Both the position numbers and the translations under genes were made by a program. Below the pieces are notes generated by a model. The model had not been told where the DNA came from. It made no database searches and worked only from the letters and a program-made list of their open reading frames with translations. DNA of 64,000 bases. Origin: Adiantum capillus-veneris. Taxonomy: Eukaryota; Streptophyta; Polypodiopsida; Polypodiales; Pteridaceae. Below are positions 23,047-35,629 of this stretch, one piece after another; within the stretch, counting starts at the first letter, position 1, and the number at the start of each line of letters is the position of its first letter. The stretch lies in contig CM043971.1 in the NCBI GenBank assembly GCA_014529385.2, positions 84,549,340 through 84,613,339 on the forward strand, given 5' to 3'.

Positions 23047-23273
23047 TGTTACCATATACATGTGGTAGTGATGTGTGTGAACACACTAGGACCGCCGGGG
23101 CATTTTTTCCCTCTTTAGGAGGTTTTTTCCCCCGCGCATTGTATATACGCCCATCACTCTAGGGCTATCTATCTTTCCATTGAACACTAAGTAACACACT
23201 CTCTATTGTGTGCCTTGAGCTTCCTTCTTCTTCTCCAAGCTGTGTGTGTTTCTCTGCAACCCTAATTCCAAAA
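23047..23273 (+). repeat. 3' LTR of the nested copia element
   Basis: 227 bp, preceded by a short purine stretch (CGGGGGAT). It differs from the 5' LTR at four sites, including the mutated terminal CA. Confidence 0.95.
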
Positions 23274-23936
23274 AAAATTCAGCCTCTTCTCTTAAAAGAC
23301 AGCATCATGGTGGTTGATTACTCAGCTTCAATTACCTTGTCTCTCAAGGAAGGTCAAGAGTGGAGAAAAAATGTACCATCAAAGCTAGTGGACCGTCAAC
23401 AGGCGTCAAAATCGGTCCTACTCAAGACACTTGGAGCATCAACCTTGTAAGAAAGCCACCTTTTCTTACCTCTTAAGAGTTTTTTTCTTCCTTATTTGTA
23501 TCCTACATGGATACTCCCATTGTAAATATCCAATTCCATTTGTAAATTAATACTAACACTACTAACACTAACCCACTATGAAAAGTCCTATCACCTCCAT
23601 TTCTCTCCTCTCTCTTTCCTCACCAACTTCTTGATAATTCCAAGCAAAAGAAATTAGATAAATTGCTGAAAATCTAACCCAACCATGGTTAGAGGAGTAA
23701 CCCTAGCCTTCAAAATTGCTATAAAAGGAGGGTGTAGCTAGCACAAAGGGGGAGCCATAAGCAAGAGCACTATGCTATAGCTTGAGAAGCCAAGCTCAAC
23801 CTCTCTAGAAGGAGCTCTTGAGTGGAAGCTCATTGTCTTATGCATGTGCATGTGTTGTAATAGGGGATTAGCAAGGGAACTCTATGCCATTGTAAGAGAG
23901 AGAGTGATAATTCAATTGAGAGTAGGAAATCTATCA

Positions 23937-24380
23937 TTTCTCCTACTAGTGTAAGCCCAACATTTGCTGAATCAAGGAGGGTGGATTTGGACTAAGCTTG
24001 GATATTTTGTCTCCCTTCCAACGTGAAGTAATGGACAACAATGATGCGTAAGTGTCTTGGTGTTTTTTGTTAAGTTCTTGATAGCTTGTCTCTGGTGTTG
24101 TCATCAATCTAGCCATAAATCCCACATACTGTAAGAGGGCGACAGGGTGGAGAGGACTCCCCTGGCCTTAAGACAGTGATTGGGGTGGTTTTTTTTGTGA
24201 TGTGTTGTGGTGAAATTTACGCAAGCTATGTGAACAAATACTAATCTCACTTTGATTTGTCATGACAGATTTGTAAGAAGGTATTAATGCAACAAGCACC
24301 CCCTCCTCCTTTCTCTCTCTTTCTTAAATATATAGTTGTGTTTGCTTGATCATTGCCGATACGTTTCAAAGCAGCCCGAG

Positions 24381-24478
<98 letters not shown>

Positions 24479-25703
24479 TTTTAGTGTGTGAGAGTGTTCC
24501 ATTGGTGTTAGGGTTAGTGTAAATTCCTTGCTTGTTTGTGGGTTGCTCTAACGATTCTCCTCTTTTGCGTCCTAGTTCGCTCTTAAACTAGGTGGTGCCC
24601 CTTGTGTAGTTGGGATTTGGCTGTGGGTTTGTTGTTTTGGTTTGTGTTGTGTTGTGCCCCAGCCCCATTGAGCAGCACGGGAGACTTGAAGGGTGTCTAG
24701 AGGTTGCTCTTCTTGTTGCCCACCCCGGACCACCTCAATATTTTGTACTTTTCTATTGACTTGTCATCTGGGTATTTTATTTGCATTGAAGTCTATGTTC
24801 TGGGTGGTTCACCTCACTTAAAGTATATTGGAATCATCTATCTTTAGTCTAGTTTCTTTGGTACACTTGGATCAATCGTGATATTTTTTTTTGCATCAAT
24901 TGCAAAATATTTGACTAAACTATCTTTTGTTGATTGTGGTATCTTTGAGAGTGTTGAATCAAGAGAACAAAAGTTTGTTAATGATATTTAATATTTATTT
25001 GTTTGTCCATTGTAGTTCTAAGATACCGTGGTTGATAAAGAGAAAGCATGTGGTACACAAATGGTGCCAGATGATCAACAACAAATGGTTGTTAACTCGT
25101 TTCAACTCATGAAATCTCTAGCTCATGGTATGTCGGTGCAACAAGCAACACGCACAGGTTGTTGACTATCAAAATGGGCAAACCCAAACCATGTGCAAAG
25201 GAAAGAGATCATCAAATAGGTGACCAAGAAATTTTAAGGATGTGGAGATAAAGAAAGGATGGTGGAAATTATTGAAGTGCCTTCACCAAGAAATGAAAGA
25301 TAGCACTGAGAGAATCTACTTGGAGGTTTTTGGCCATCCATTACACAATGCAGATTGTGCATTATATTTTGAAAAAATGTTGTATGTACATTTTGTCCAG
25401 CAATGACCAATAGATTTTTCCTCCATACAATTAAAAAAGGAGAAAGATATTTTAACAACTCAGTTGGTTGAGAAAGATGAAAAAATAACACGACTTCTTG
25501 AAGCAACCCAAACACCTCAAGCATCCCAGGTTCGAATGGAAAAAAGTATTCATCACTTGAATCAGGATATTCAGAATTTGACACAATGAGTGAATCCTAC
25601 ACCTGTACAAGGGACACACATAAGTCACCTTGTTTTGCATCCAGAGTTAGTTCTTGCATCATAGTTAGATACATGTTCATCTTCTCAATGTCCAATATGA
25701 TAC
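23937..25703 (+). repeat. Second copy of the gypsy leader and gag relic, truncated
   Basis: Matches 10579-12365 almost base for base, including the CT array (24383-24475 here) and the gag-like relic. It keeps the 16-nt stretch AAATCTCTAGCTCATG lost from copy one. Similarity stops at GATACAAGAATTT (about 25703), where copia sequence begins. Confidence 0.85.
24383..24475 (+). repeat. (CT)n microsatellite in the second leader copy
   Basis: A pure CT array of about 93 bp, shorter than its partner at 11025-11154. Confidence 0.95.
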
Positions 25704-28700
25704 AAGAATTTGTTGGAAAAATGGTTGAGCAGGGTTTGCAGGTTCGCTTCAATCCCAATGGCTGTTATGTAGAAGATTTCCAGAATGGCTGTAAGCTAAT
25801 CACGGAGGGAAAATGTGTGGGCAGAATGTTTACGCTGAATGTAGACATGCCTGAGGTAAAAGCTGCACTATTTGCACATGGCACAAGTGTTGTGAATGAT
25901 GTTGACATTTGGTATAAACGGATTGGCCATGTCAATGAGCAGAGATTGCACAGCATGCAATCAAAACAGATTGTAAAAGGTTTTCCCAAATTCAAGGTGG
26001 ATGGTATGCATAAAGTGTGTGCAGCATGCTAGTTTGGAAAACAGTCAAAGGGTTCATTTCCACATGAGCGCAATGTATGTAAAAATCCACTTTAGGTGGT
26101 GCACACAGACGTTTGGGGTCAAACCGATACTGCAAGTATACATGGTTGTAGGTATTATGTCTCTTTCATTGATGACCATACAAGGAAAGTATGGGTCTAC
26201 TTCATGCGTAACAAAAGTGAAGTGTTTGGTCACTTTCAGGACTTCAAAGTCATGATTGAGAAGGAGACAGATATGCAAATCAAGACATTGAGGTTAGATG
26301 GAGGGGGAGAGTACTTCTCCAACAATTTTTTAGATTTTCTACGAATGCATGGTATACGCAGGCAGTTTACATGTAGATATACTCCACAGCAGAATGGGGT
26401 CGCAGAAAGGAAAAACATGCACATTGCAGAGGTTGCACGTGCATTGATGAATGAGAAGAACATGCCTCATCATTTCTGGGCTGAAGCTGTAAATACAGCT
26501 GCGTACATTATGAACAGGACACCTACAGTTGTGGTGCATGATGTAACGCCTGAGGAAAAGTTTACAGGTACAAAGCCTGATTTGGCACACTTGAAAGTGT
26601 TTTGCTGCATAGCTTACGTGCATGTACCAGATAAGTTGCGTAGGAAATTGGATCCTAAAGCAGAGAAATGTATTCTTGTGGGATATTCCCTTGAACAAAA
26701 GGGGTACAGGTGCTACAATCCTACTACACGAGAATTACGAGTAGTAGAGATGTAGTCTTTGATGAGATGAGCAGCTGGTACAGTAATGCACATGGCACTA
26801 TTGGGGCTGATGTAAAAGATGATGTGGTTGTACAAAATGTGAGGTCACAGTCATAGGTTTTGAGTGGACCACAAGAGTCCTCTTCTCGTGGCTCTGTTGA
26901 GAAGCCATGGAATGGTAGACTACGTACGTAGGTTACTCCACCAGCAGGTACAGGGAATGTATCACGAAAAGGAAAGGAAAAGGTTGATGAACCTCCCTTT
27001 ATGGCTGATGCATCATCAGGTTTAGACATGGATTCAGATGGTTCTGAACAAAGTCTTGATGAGGAATTTGGAATTCCGGCTGTCAGGACACCTGGTGTAA
27101 GGAAAGTACAAGAAGATGCTAAAGAGAAAAGGAGCGACCCAGGACCGCACAGATCTAACAGAGTCAGAAATCCAGTTCAAAAATTGACTTATGATGGGTA
27201 TCTAGCGCATCACCAAGCCTACATGGCTAAGGTGATACAGGATGTGGAGCCCACATGTTTTGAGGATGGGGTTGGAAATGTGCATTGGGATGATGCAATG
27301 AATGAAGAGATGGATGCATTGGAAGAAAACGACACATGGGAGTTGGTGCCATTGCCAAGTGGCAAGAAAGCTATTGGCTGTAAATGGGTGTATAAAACTA
27401 AGAATAAGGCTGATGGTAACATTGAGCGTCACAAGGCAAGGCTGGTCGCAAAGGGTTATGCACAGACGTATGGCATAGACTATGAGGATACCTTTGCTCC
27501 AGTGGCAAAGATGACGACTGTGAGAGCTGTCATAGCAGTGGCTGCATCTAGAGGATGGATTATGCATCAAATGGATGTAAATAATGCCTTCTTGAATGGT
27601 GAGTTGCTAGAGGAAGTGTATATGGATCAGCCACCTGGTTATGTCGATCCAGGTTACCCAGATTATGTATGCAGACTTCTCAAATCTTTGTATGGTTTGA
27701 AGCACGGCTCTAGAGCATGGTATGACAGGATTGCCAAGTATCTTGTCAGTATTGGGTTTAAGAGAGCTCATGCTGATCATTCACTCTATGTACGCAAGAG
27801 TGATGTGGGGATTGTGGTCATTACCATATATGTAGATGACCTTATTATTGTGGGTGACAATGCTATGGAGATTGACCATGTAAAGGGTCTTCTCAAAACA
27901 GGAGTTTCAAATGAAATATTTGGGCGAGTTGCGCTACTTTCTTGGAATTGAGGTGATCAGGACTCCAGAGGGTGTATGGCTGTCACAGAGACAGTATGCT
28001 TTGGACATGTTGTCAAAGTATGGTATGGCTGATTGTAAGCCAATTTCTATTCCCTTGGATGTGAATGCAAAGCTGAGTGCAGAGAAGGGTGATGTTGTTG
28101 AGGATGCCAATATGTACAGGAAGATTTTGGGTAGTCTAATCTACTTGACTATCACAAGGCCGGACTTGAGCTACACAGTAGGCTTGGAGAGTCAGTTCAT
28201 GCAGCTTCCAAGGAAGCCACATTTGGATGGAGTACGATGCACACTTTGGTATGTGCAAGGGACTCTTGACTACGCATTTTTCTATGCAGCAGATGCGCCA
28301 TTAGCATTGTATGGGTATACAGATGCACATTGGGCAGGTAGCATTGTTGATAGGAGATCTACGAGTGGCTTCATGTTCTCTTTTGGGAGTGCTGTTGTTA
28401 CTTGGAACAGCAAAAAGCAGCCTACGGTTGCTTTATTGAGCATAGAGGCCGAGTGTAGTGGTGCAGCAGTTGCTGTGTGCGAGGTAGCTTGGCTACGCAC
28501 ATTAATTGAGGACTTGGGAGTGTAGGTGGACCAGCCGATTGTTATCCATTGTGACAACCTCAGCAGCATGCAGGTGGCTAGGAACCCAGTGTTCCATGCC
28601 AGGACCAAGAACACAGAGGTCCATTACCACTACGTTCGAGAGCGAGTGTTGGCGGGCGACATCGACTTGGTCTACATCAGCACAAAGGAGCAGATAGCGG

Positions 28701-28787
28701 ATATATTTACCAAGGCCCTCGGAGATGAGAAGCTTCGACGTTTCCGGACTATGCTTGGACTCTACGACATGCAGAGCTCGAGGGGGA
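25704..28787 (+). pseudogene. Copia pol relic: pre-integrase, integrase, RT, RNase H
   Basis: The pre-integrase segment has WYKRIGHVNEQRLHSM and VCAAC. Integrase has VVHTDVWG, LDGGGEYF and QQNGVAERKN, with catalytic residues still readable. RT shows KARLVAKGYAQ, NNAFLNGELLEEVY, YGLKHGSRAWY and IYVDDLIIVG. RNase H shows YTDAHWAGS and STSGFMFSFGS. Lesions are in-frame TAG at 26030, 26093 and 28523, a frameshift near 26745 and another near 27910. The three TAGs sit where Gln or Glu is expected. It cannot make a full polyprotein but is not ancient. Confidence 0.85.
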
Positions 28788-28788
28788 G
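28780..28788 (+). other. Polypurine tract of the truncated copia element
   Basis: GAGGGGGAG directly before TGTTGAGATG, the LTR start. Confidence 0.75.
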
Positions 28789-29110
28789 TGTTGAGATGTC
28801 GAGCTCTACATCTTGAGCTGGCATCCACTACGGGTCTTGGCCGCTTACAGCATTTACTCACTGGCGCGTTAGGTGACCGACATGGAGGATCTCTGCCAGT
28901 GATTCTATAGCTGGGACTACACTTATAGTGCTAGCCTAGTACGCTTCTAGCGAGTTCACACTTAGTGACCGCATGTACATATGTGCTACTTTTCAGTTTT
29001 AGCACTTAGTCATTTTGTACTCCCTTTTTTGTGAGAAGAAGAAGAAGCTTTCCATCTCTGTGTGCTTTGTGCTTGTCTTGTGTAGCTCTCTTGCATACTC
29101 TTTCATTACA
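28789..29110 (+). repeat. 3' LTR of the truncated copia element
   Basis: Starts TGTTGAGATGTCGAGC. The likely end is CATTACA at 29110 (about 322 bp), chosen because it closes with ACA after a CT-rich U5-like stretch. The end is uncertain because no second LTR is available for comparison. Confidence 0.6.
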
Positions 29111-30271
29111 TGTACCACTAGGGAGATATCCTAACTTGATGTTCCACACAGAAAATGGGAGCAGATATCTGTATTTTACCTGTTTCGCAAACGTGCCATT
29201 GATTTGAAGTCAATGGGTTGTATCTGTGTACACGTTAGAAGCCTTGCTTCATAGGAAACTGGCAAAGCACTTTGCCACTTTGCACAACATACAATATTAT
29301 CCAAAATGTGAAAACATGGAAAAACAAGCAAAACTTAAAATTGTCTAACATGGTCATCCCGCTGTAACCAATTGTCTTGAAACTCTAAAGGAAAAACTCA
29401 CTGGAAGATGGCTCATAGCCATAGCTACTGCGCGAGAGAGAGCTGATGCGTATATAATATACACCCTCGTTGCATGTAATGAAATAACACCCAAACAAAC
29501 TGACGAATTCCTCCAAGTTTTTATGCCCATAGCATAAGCTAGACGGGAAAATCTCAATGCAAGATGTCGAACTGGAAGCCTTGCGTCCCTTAAAGAACTT
29601 ATGGAGTTCCTGAGAGCTCATAGCTAAAGGATATTTATGCTAACAAACAGATGTCATAGCAAAAGAAAGTCGATCGTGTTGATCATTCACAAAAAATATA
29701 CCTTGTAGAGATGCTAGAAAAACGGAATTATATGCGCAAAGTATGTGCATCTCGTACATACTTGAGTATGAATGATATCTGTGATCCATCGTAGACACCC
29801 ATTGCATACCATAGCTATCAAGCACATGCGCAATAAACAAATATCAACTGCTTACCTCATGAAGTACACCCGCCAACAAATCGTGCCGTCGTAAGAATCG
29901 AATGAGTTGCAATCAAGGTTCAATAGATGCTTGACTTTGTGCTACCAAGGGCCGTGCCGGATTTGCAATAAAATTGGAAGCTTGTGAGCAGCTTCAATGC
30001 TCTAGTGGTGCTACACAAAACCCATACCCATAGGCATCGCCTTGCTCCCATGAAATCACATTGGATGAACTCATGCTGGCATGCTTTGGACCGTCGTACA
30101 TGTAAAATTACAAAAAGCGTCAAGTTGGTATGCTAATAGCATAGCAAAAACTAAGGAATCAATCATTGCATACGCATAAAGAATCCGTTGTTGTGCCGTG
30201 GCATGTTCATCATGTGAAACTAAATTATCTACCTCACTCTCAATGATTTTGCTATTTGGGACCAAATGCTA
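29111..30271. other. No recognised gene
   Basis: Short open stretches occur on the minus strand, downstream of the gag fragment at 30272-31064 in its own orientation. None carries a domain I recognise. It may be the decayed continuation of that element. Confidence 0.4.
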
Positions 30272-31064
30272 TTATGTATTCACCACCATATGGAGGAGCT
30301 CATTGCAATGGATTCTCAACCACCTACTCTCTTGTGCTATCAAATTGTGATTGACCTCTTTCTCTACCAAACAACGGGTAGATACCACCTCTTCCCCTTG
30401 ATGGATGACGGCAATCCGGCACATAATGTCCTTTGTCACCACAATTATAGCACTTGCTAGGCAACTGCCTTGCCTTGCCCCTTGCTCCTCTTGGCTGTCC
30501 TCTATCCAACACACTTACCTGCAACTCTTGTATTTTCTAAGGGAAATCTTGTACACTTTGCACCCAATTATATGGCACAATTGCTACACCTTGATTCCCA
30601 TGGTTCTCCTCCTGAATAACACCCCTTGGACCCTGTGGTTGGGTAAGAACCACTACTTCATAGCTTAATACACCTTGCTCAATCTTCTTCTCGATTTTCT
30701 TGCTCTTTGCCTTTGCAGTCACCATTGCACCATTATAATTCTTTAGGCTTTCAAAGTCTACCTTTTTCCTCACTTTAGTAGGATGTACGCATGCCATGAA
30801 TTTGTCTAGTTTGAAGTAATCACCATTAGCCAACTACATGGCTACCTCTAACTGTGCCCAAAAAGTTCCAGAACGATAAAAAAAAAAACCAAACTCCTGA
30901 CTTACATCTTGCTTGAGCACATTTAGTTTGGCATCCATCTCAACTTGAGATGCTTCTTTGTGAAAAACATGTAAGAAGTGTGCCCAAAGAGCTGACCAAG
31001 CAAGCCTCGGCTCACCTTCCAATGCTTCATACCACAGTTTTGCTTTATCTCGCATCACCAGCAA
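30272..31064 (-). pseudogene. Retrotransposon gag fragment with zinc knuckle
   Basis: On the minus strand, 31064-30834 reads LWYEALEGEPRLAWSALWAHF, a typical retrotransposon gag core. 30833-30537 continues with a Lys-rich region. A piece at 30524-30324 in another frame ends in CYNCGDKGHYVPDC (C-x2-C-x4-H-x4-C), followed by an Arg/Gly-rich tail. Stops and frame changes separate the pieces. No protease or RT could be linked. It is a gypsy-type gag relic. Confidence 0.7.
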
Positions 31065-31492
31065 GAAAAGTTTTCATCTTGCTATCCTCATTTGGCATAC
31101 GTAGCGACAACAATATAGCTCAAAATACGCAATCCACTTGTATGGACTCTCTTTAATTATAAATTTCAAACCATAACTCCAAGACGCCATCTCCACCAAT
31201 GCAAAAACGTGTTCCTCTTCACCAAAGTACGAGCAATCAGCATGTTACTTCATGGGGGCACCACAAGATGGACAGGGGGAGGGGGGTACACATGCAAAAC
31301 ACACATTGTGCACATATCTACAGCCCAAGTCAGACACAACACCCCTAACCATTAGTTTTCACCCTAAAAAACGACACAAAATTTCTTGCACACATTCATT
31401 TTGACACACAATTGACACACATGCTTCACGAGAAGCTCCAACATGTATCACACACCCAGCACCTCTATTCCATATTGCAGGCTCACACAAAC

Positions 31493-31494
<2 letters not shown>

Positions 31495-31554
<60 letters not shown>
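31495..31554 (+). repeat. (CT)n microsatellite
   Basis: A pure CT array of about 60 bp. Overlapping Ser-Leu and Arg-Glu frames are artefacts. Confidence 0.95.
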
Positions 31555-31558
<4 letters not shown>

Positions 31559-31744
31559 ATACAGACCTTGGTTTGGAGTTGCACTCAGCCACACCAACAT
31601 TGGCAACACAAGAAAAACACAGGAGCAAGAAAAGGGAGGGGGCATGGAATGGACACCAAAAGGGGGGCATGGAATGTTGAATTCCTTTTTTCCTGCGTAT
31701 TTAGTTTTCAGTTTGTATTTAGTCGCCTGACAAATTCTTGATTT

Positions 31745-32090
31745 TTGTGTATTGCTGAACATTGTTTGTTAAGGGATTTTGTGGATGTAATGGAACTAAA
31801 GTCTATTTTTTTCATTCTTAACTTCATGTTATGGTTCCCCCATAACAACAAGCCTATGAGACAAGACCAGACTTTCGAAAAAAGATTTTTGACCTACGAA
31901 TATCCAGAAGAAAAAACCAAAAGACTAGGGGTGTCCAAGAGAGTTGCAGAAACTACTCAAGCCTTGATGTACCTTGAAGGTCCAAAATTTCAAGTGATCC
32001 TGTAATGCATGGGATGGGAAAGGAAAACATCGGAAGTATATGATTCAAGGATGTTGTGACCAATGTGGAAGAGTTCATGTGCTCATGAAT
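31745..32090 (+). pseudogene. Left part of a decayed polyprotein split by a non-autonomous copia element
   Basis: The frame around 31859-32005 (RQDQTFEKRFLTYEYPEEKT) looks like coding sequence and stops at 32003. The region continues at 35819 after the TGAAT target duplication. I connect it with the protease-like fragment at 36237 because the two flank one insertion. Its identity as a pre-protease region is inference. Confidence 0.35.
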
Positions 32091-32279
32091 TGTTGGGGTA
32101 TAGGCGCCTGTGCCTTGCCCGGCCGCCCAGAGTCTGGGCGCCCACTGATTTGTATACCTTATACATAGCATAAGTGTATAGGGGGCTGCTCACTCTTTTG
32201 AGTCTCCCCACCCATATCTGTGTCGTGTGTCTCCTTCTCTCTCTCACTCTCCGTCTGTGGTGCTCCCCGATCCCCTTCA
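32091..32279 (+). repeat. 5' LTR of the non-autonomous copia element
   Basis: TGTTGGGGTATAGGCGCC to CCCCTTCA, 189 bp, with a CT-rich end. Confidence 0.9.
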
Positions 32280-32281
32280 AT

Positions 32282-32293
32282 TGGTATCAGAGC
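32282..32293 (+). other. Primer binding site, tRNA-iMet
   Basis: TGGTATCAGAGC, two bases after the LTR end. Confidence 0.95.
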
Positions 32294-33664
32294 GTAGGTG
32301 CGGAGGGAGCGCGTGTGTGCACAGTCACTACGACAGCGGAGAGCCAGTTTCATTCCCAAAATCGCGTCCGCGCGCGCGCACTTTCAAGAGTGCAAACAGG
32401 GTTTCGACTTTGGCATCGGCAAATTTAGATTTCCGAGAGCGTTTCCACCAGTTGTCCCGATGTTTTACCCCCCTTTCAAAGCCATTCGAGCCATTGAAAA
32501 CCTCATTCGAGCTACGGTTGAGGAGGTGCATTTTTCAGCCCTCTTTTGGCAGTTTATGCTACATTTTTGGGTCGAAACGGAGGTTTTTGGCATAGCTTTC
32601 ACACCCGGACTCGGATACATGTGATCCAGGAGTCTACCTTGGGGTTTTGGCATGCTCCGGACGCGCTCGTCATATCAGAATTTTAAAATTCTGAACGCTG
32701 AGTTTTCTGCAGCATCAGTTGTTTATTGTGTGTCGAGGATTCCACACATGGCTTGCTCTCAGATGTGAGAGTGATATTTGTTGCAAGTTTCCTCACAGGT
32801 GGGAGGATACGATATATGCCTTATGTGGTTTGATGCTCAGGGAGACTAACGTGATTGCATTTTGAGCTCGGAAATGTATGCCTCGAGCATGTTTTTTGGC
32901 AGTCACAGGTAGAGAAGATATTTGTGTACTAGATTTGCAGGTGTTTGCAATGATGTATGCAAAGTGTGGAGATTGGTGCATGCATTTGGAGTGCGGTTTG
33001 ATGCGCTTTGGTTGCTCATGGTTTTGAGCGTGTAGTCAGTTTGGTTACTGGTTTTGTGGCCGTTTTACTGACGAAACTCTGGCGAAATTTTCCCAGGAGT
33101 TTTATGCGTATCATTTATGCGATCTAGGTAGAGATTGCGGGTTGCACTCAGCATTTGCGTGCGATGTTCTCTACAGGTGGGAGATTTGTGCGTGTGTATG
33201 CATCGATACCGCACAGTGTGGGCTTGGTGATTAGCTCACGGGCTTGGCAGGCGTACAGTTATCTTGGCACACTCATAGGCGTGAGTATTGTGATGTATGC
33301 TTGTTTGGCTACGAGCTAGGTAGCCGGATTCGAGCACTAATGGCTTGAGGTTTTTTAGCAGGTTTCAGCTACAGGTTTACAAGTTTACAAGCAGGTTTGA
33401 GGGCTTATTTGGGTGCTGAATTTTCAGCCATTGTTTCCTCTTTGCAGGTGTCCATGTATGGCTCAGTTGTAGGCTGATTTGGGACACATTTGTGACTTGT
33501 TTATGCAGCTGTTTAAGAGCTGAATTTTGGGGCTGTTTTGGGGCTGATTTGCAGCCATATTTTACATCCATATTTGCAGACTTTTGTTGATGCAATTCGA
33601 GCCAGTTTAGGGCTGATTTGGTTGACATTTGCTACTCATTGTTGGTTGCTCTTTTGCGAGCATT

Positions 33665-35602
33665 ATGGCTGATTTTTCATTTGACTTCCAACGTTATAGT
33701 CTGACACAATTTGATGGTGTAGATTTTGTTGCTTGGAAGGAACATATGCTTGTTGCATTGACGGATTTGGGGCAGGATAAACCCTTGCGTGGTTTATCAG
33801 CGAAGCCCAATTCTATGCGTGATGATGATTGACAGGATCTTGATGAGTTAGCCATGTCTACGATTTGTTTGCATCTGGTTGAGTCTGTTTACTGACAGGT
33901 CTTGAGGGAGACTACAACTCATGCTTTATGGCAGAGTTTACATGCTATGTACGCGACATCCATGTCTACAGGGAAGTCTAGTCCCACTTCTATGTCCATG
34001 GGAGAGATTGATCCCACACGCAAGTCTCGACGGCATAGAGACTTGCATTGTTGGCATTGTGGACATAGAGGGCACATTAGGCGTCGATGTTTCAGGCGTT
34101 TGAGACAACGGAGGCGACAGATGCGTGATGCAGATTTGGGCATGACAGATGCTAGTGAGATCAGTACGGTGGTTACTGAGTATGCTTGTGACGGCGATGT
34201 CACATTTACATCTAGCTTGTCTTCAGACGATCTTATGTCTACAGATTGTATATCGGATTGCACATTGTCTTCACATTGGTTACTAGATTCAAATGCTACT
34301 TTCCATGTCACGTCGCATCGTGAGTGGTTTAGCACGTTTTCTAGTGGGAGACTTGGTTGTGTGCACATGGCTGATGGTGTTGTGTATGACATTGAGGGTG
34401 CAGGAGACGTATGTTTGTCCTTGCCCAGTGGTATGAGCTTTACCCTCCGTCATGTGCGTTATGTGCCAGATCTGAGACGGGATTTGATCTCGATTGGTCA
34501 GCTTAGAGATTGTGGATGTCAGATTTCGCTACAAGGGCGAGATTTTGTGATGCATTTGGGTTCGCTAGTGATTGCGAGAGGTGCTAGAGTTGGCACATGG
34601 TACCCATTGCACGTAGTACTGGTGCGAGATGGTCGAGTCTCAATCTTGTTACAGCCATGCAGAAAGCGAGAGACCCGGACAGTCTCTTTTGCTCATGGGT
34701 TGCAGGGTGCTTTGCATGGAGTGCAGAGTAGTGAGCTCGTTGTGCACACAGTTGGGGAACGACTTGAGCAGTCACACAGAGAGGTGACAGAGTCAGACAT
34801 GCATGCTTTGCTAGTGACTGAGCAAAGCAGAGAGTCAGTTGTATGAGATACTTCTATGCAGGATAGACCGGTAGAGCGATCTTGCTCTAGTGAGTCACGA
34901 CAGGAGTACGTTGTGCAAGAGTCTATGCATATGGAGTTAGAGCATGAGAGCTCTAGTGAGTCACAGCAGATTGAGTGGTCATGTTTGCAGTGGATGATTG
35001 TAGAGGAGACTAAGATGTCAGCAATTATGCAGTCATTCCTTTCTATGCTCGATAGTGAGCATGGGGATATAGTTGTGAAGGATATGTCTTCCAGCAGACA
35101 CCTAGAGCAACTGGTTTGCTCTGAGGTTGCACGACAAGTTGATGCTTCTTTTGCGGACAGTCAGGAGATGCATGTGGCTGACACGCCTTGTCAGTCAGAG
35201 ATGCCTATTTCCAGGGATATATATGTTGATGCATGCTCCGTAGAGCTAGCAAGGCCCGCTAGCATTGCATCGGCATTCGGTGGTCTCATGTATGAGATGT
35301 TGATCTTGAGACCGGATATCGCAGCTGTAGTGGGACCATTTGCAGTTGGGGTTGTCAGTCATTTGTTGACTAATGATGGCATAGTGCACGAGGGAGATAT
35401 GCAGGTATTGCGTACATACTTGCAGTACGTGTGCGGTACGTCTGGTGGTGTATGGACTTACATGAGAGCACGACAGCTGGTGTATGGACTTACACGGGAG
35501 CAGGACAGCCGGATGCACACGATCACAGCCAGCCAGTGGGCATTGGTTGAGAGCGGTTTTCTCTCACCTTTTGTAGTCTTTAGACTAGGTTCCCTTGCTT
35601 AA
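33665..35602 (+). pseudogene. Fused gag-protease-RT remnant frame with three TGA stops
   Basis: One reading frame runs from the ATG at 33665 to 35602, interrupted only by TGA at 33830, 33893 and 34844. The gag start has LTQFDGVDFVAWKEHMLVAL. The zinc knuckle is CWHCGHRGHIRRRC (about 34047-34088). The protease-like part has LLDSNATFHVTSHREWF, with DSNA instead of the usual DSGA, then RYVPDLRRDLISIGQL. A Ser/Glu/Gln-rich linker of about 200 codons follows. The end resembles the copia RT C-terminus (GLMYEMLILRPDIAAVVG, LQYVCGT). Integrase and the RT catalytic core are absent. The long open linker is unusual in a decayed element. Confidence 0.75.
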
Positions 35603-35629
35603 AGGCACAGTCGCCTTTAAGTGGGAGGT

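Larger units (their letters stand above)
18151..23273 (+). mobile_element. Young Ty1/copia element nested in the gypsy LTR
   Basis: Two 227-bp LTRs (18151-18377 and 23047-23273) differ at four positions, about 98 percent identical. The flanking target duplication is AAAAT (18146-18150 and 23274-23278), confirmed by the uninterrupted sequence in the first gypsy LTR near 9920. The initiator-Met primer site follows the 5' LTR. The last bases of the 3' LTR are AA instead of CA, a terminal mutation. The polyprotein is nearly complete, with one frame-breaking deletion in RNase H. Confidence 0.95.
16886..23936 (+). repeat. Second LTR copy of the gypsy element, split by a copia insertion
   Basis: Made of 16886-18150 and 23279-23936 (about 1.92 kb in total, as in the first copy). 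Differences from the first copy are few; for example, around 17720 CCTTGTGCAATGG replaces CCTTTGCAGTGG. The break is the AAAAT target duplication of the nested copia element. Confidence 0.85.
25704..29110 (+). mobile_element. 5'-truncated Ty1/copia element
   Basis: Coding sequence starts inside the protease/pre-integrase linker and runs through integrase, RT and RNase H to a polypurine tract and one LTR. The 5' LTR, gag and most of protease are absent, and the missing half is not found upstream of 8658. The junction with the gypsy leader is therefore a truncation or recombination rather than a simple nested insertion. Confidence 0.8.
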
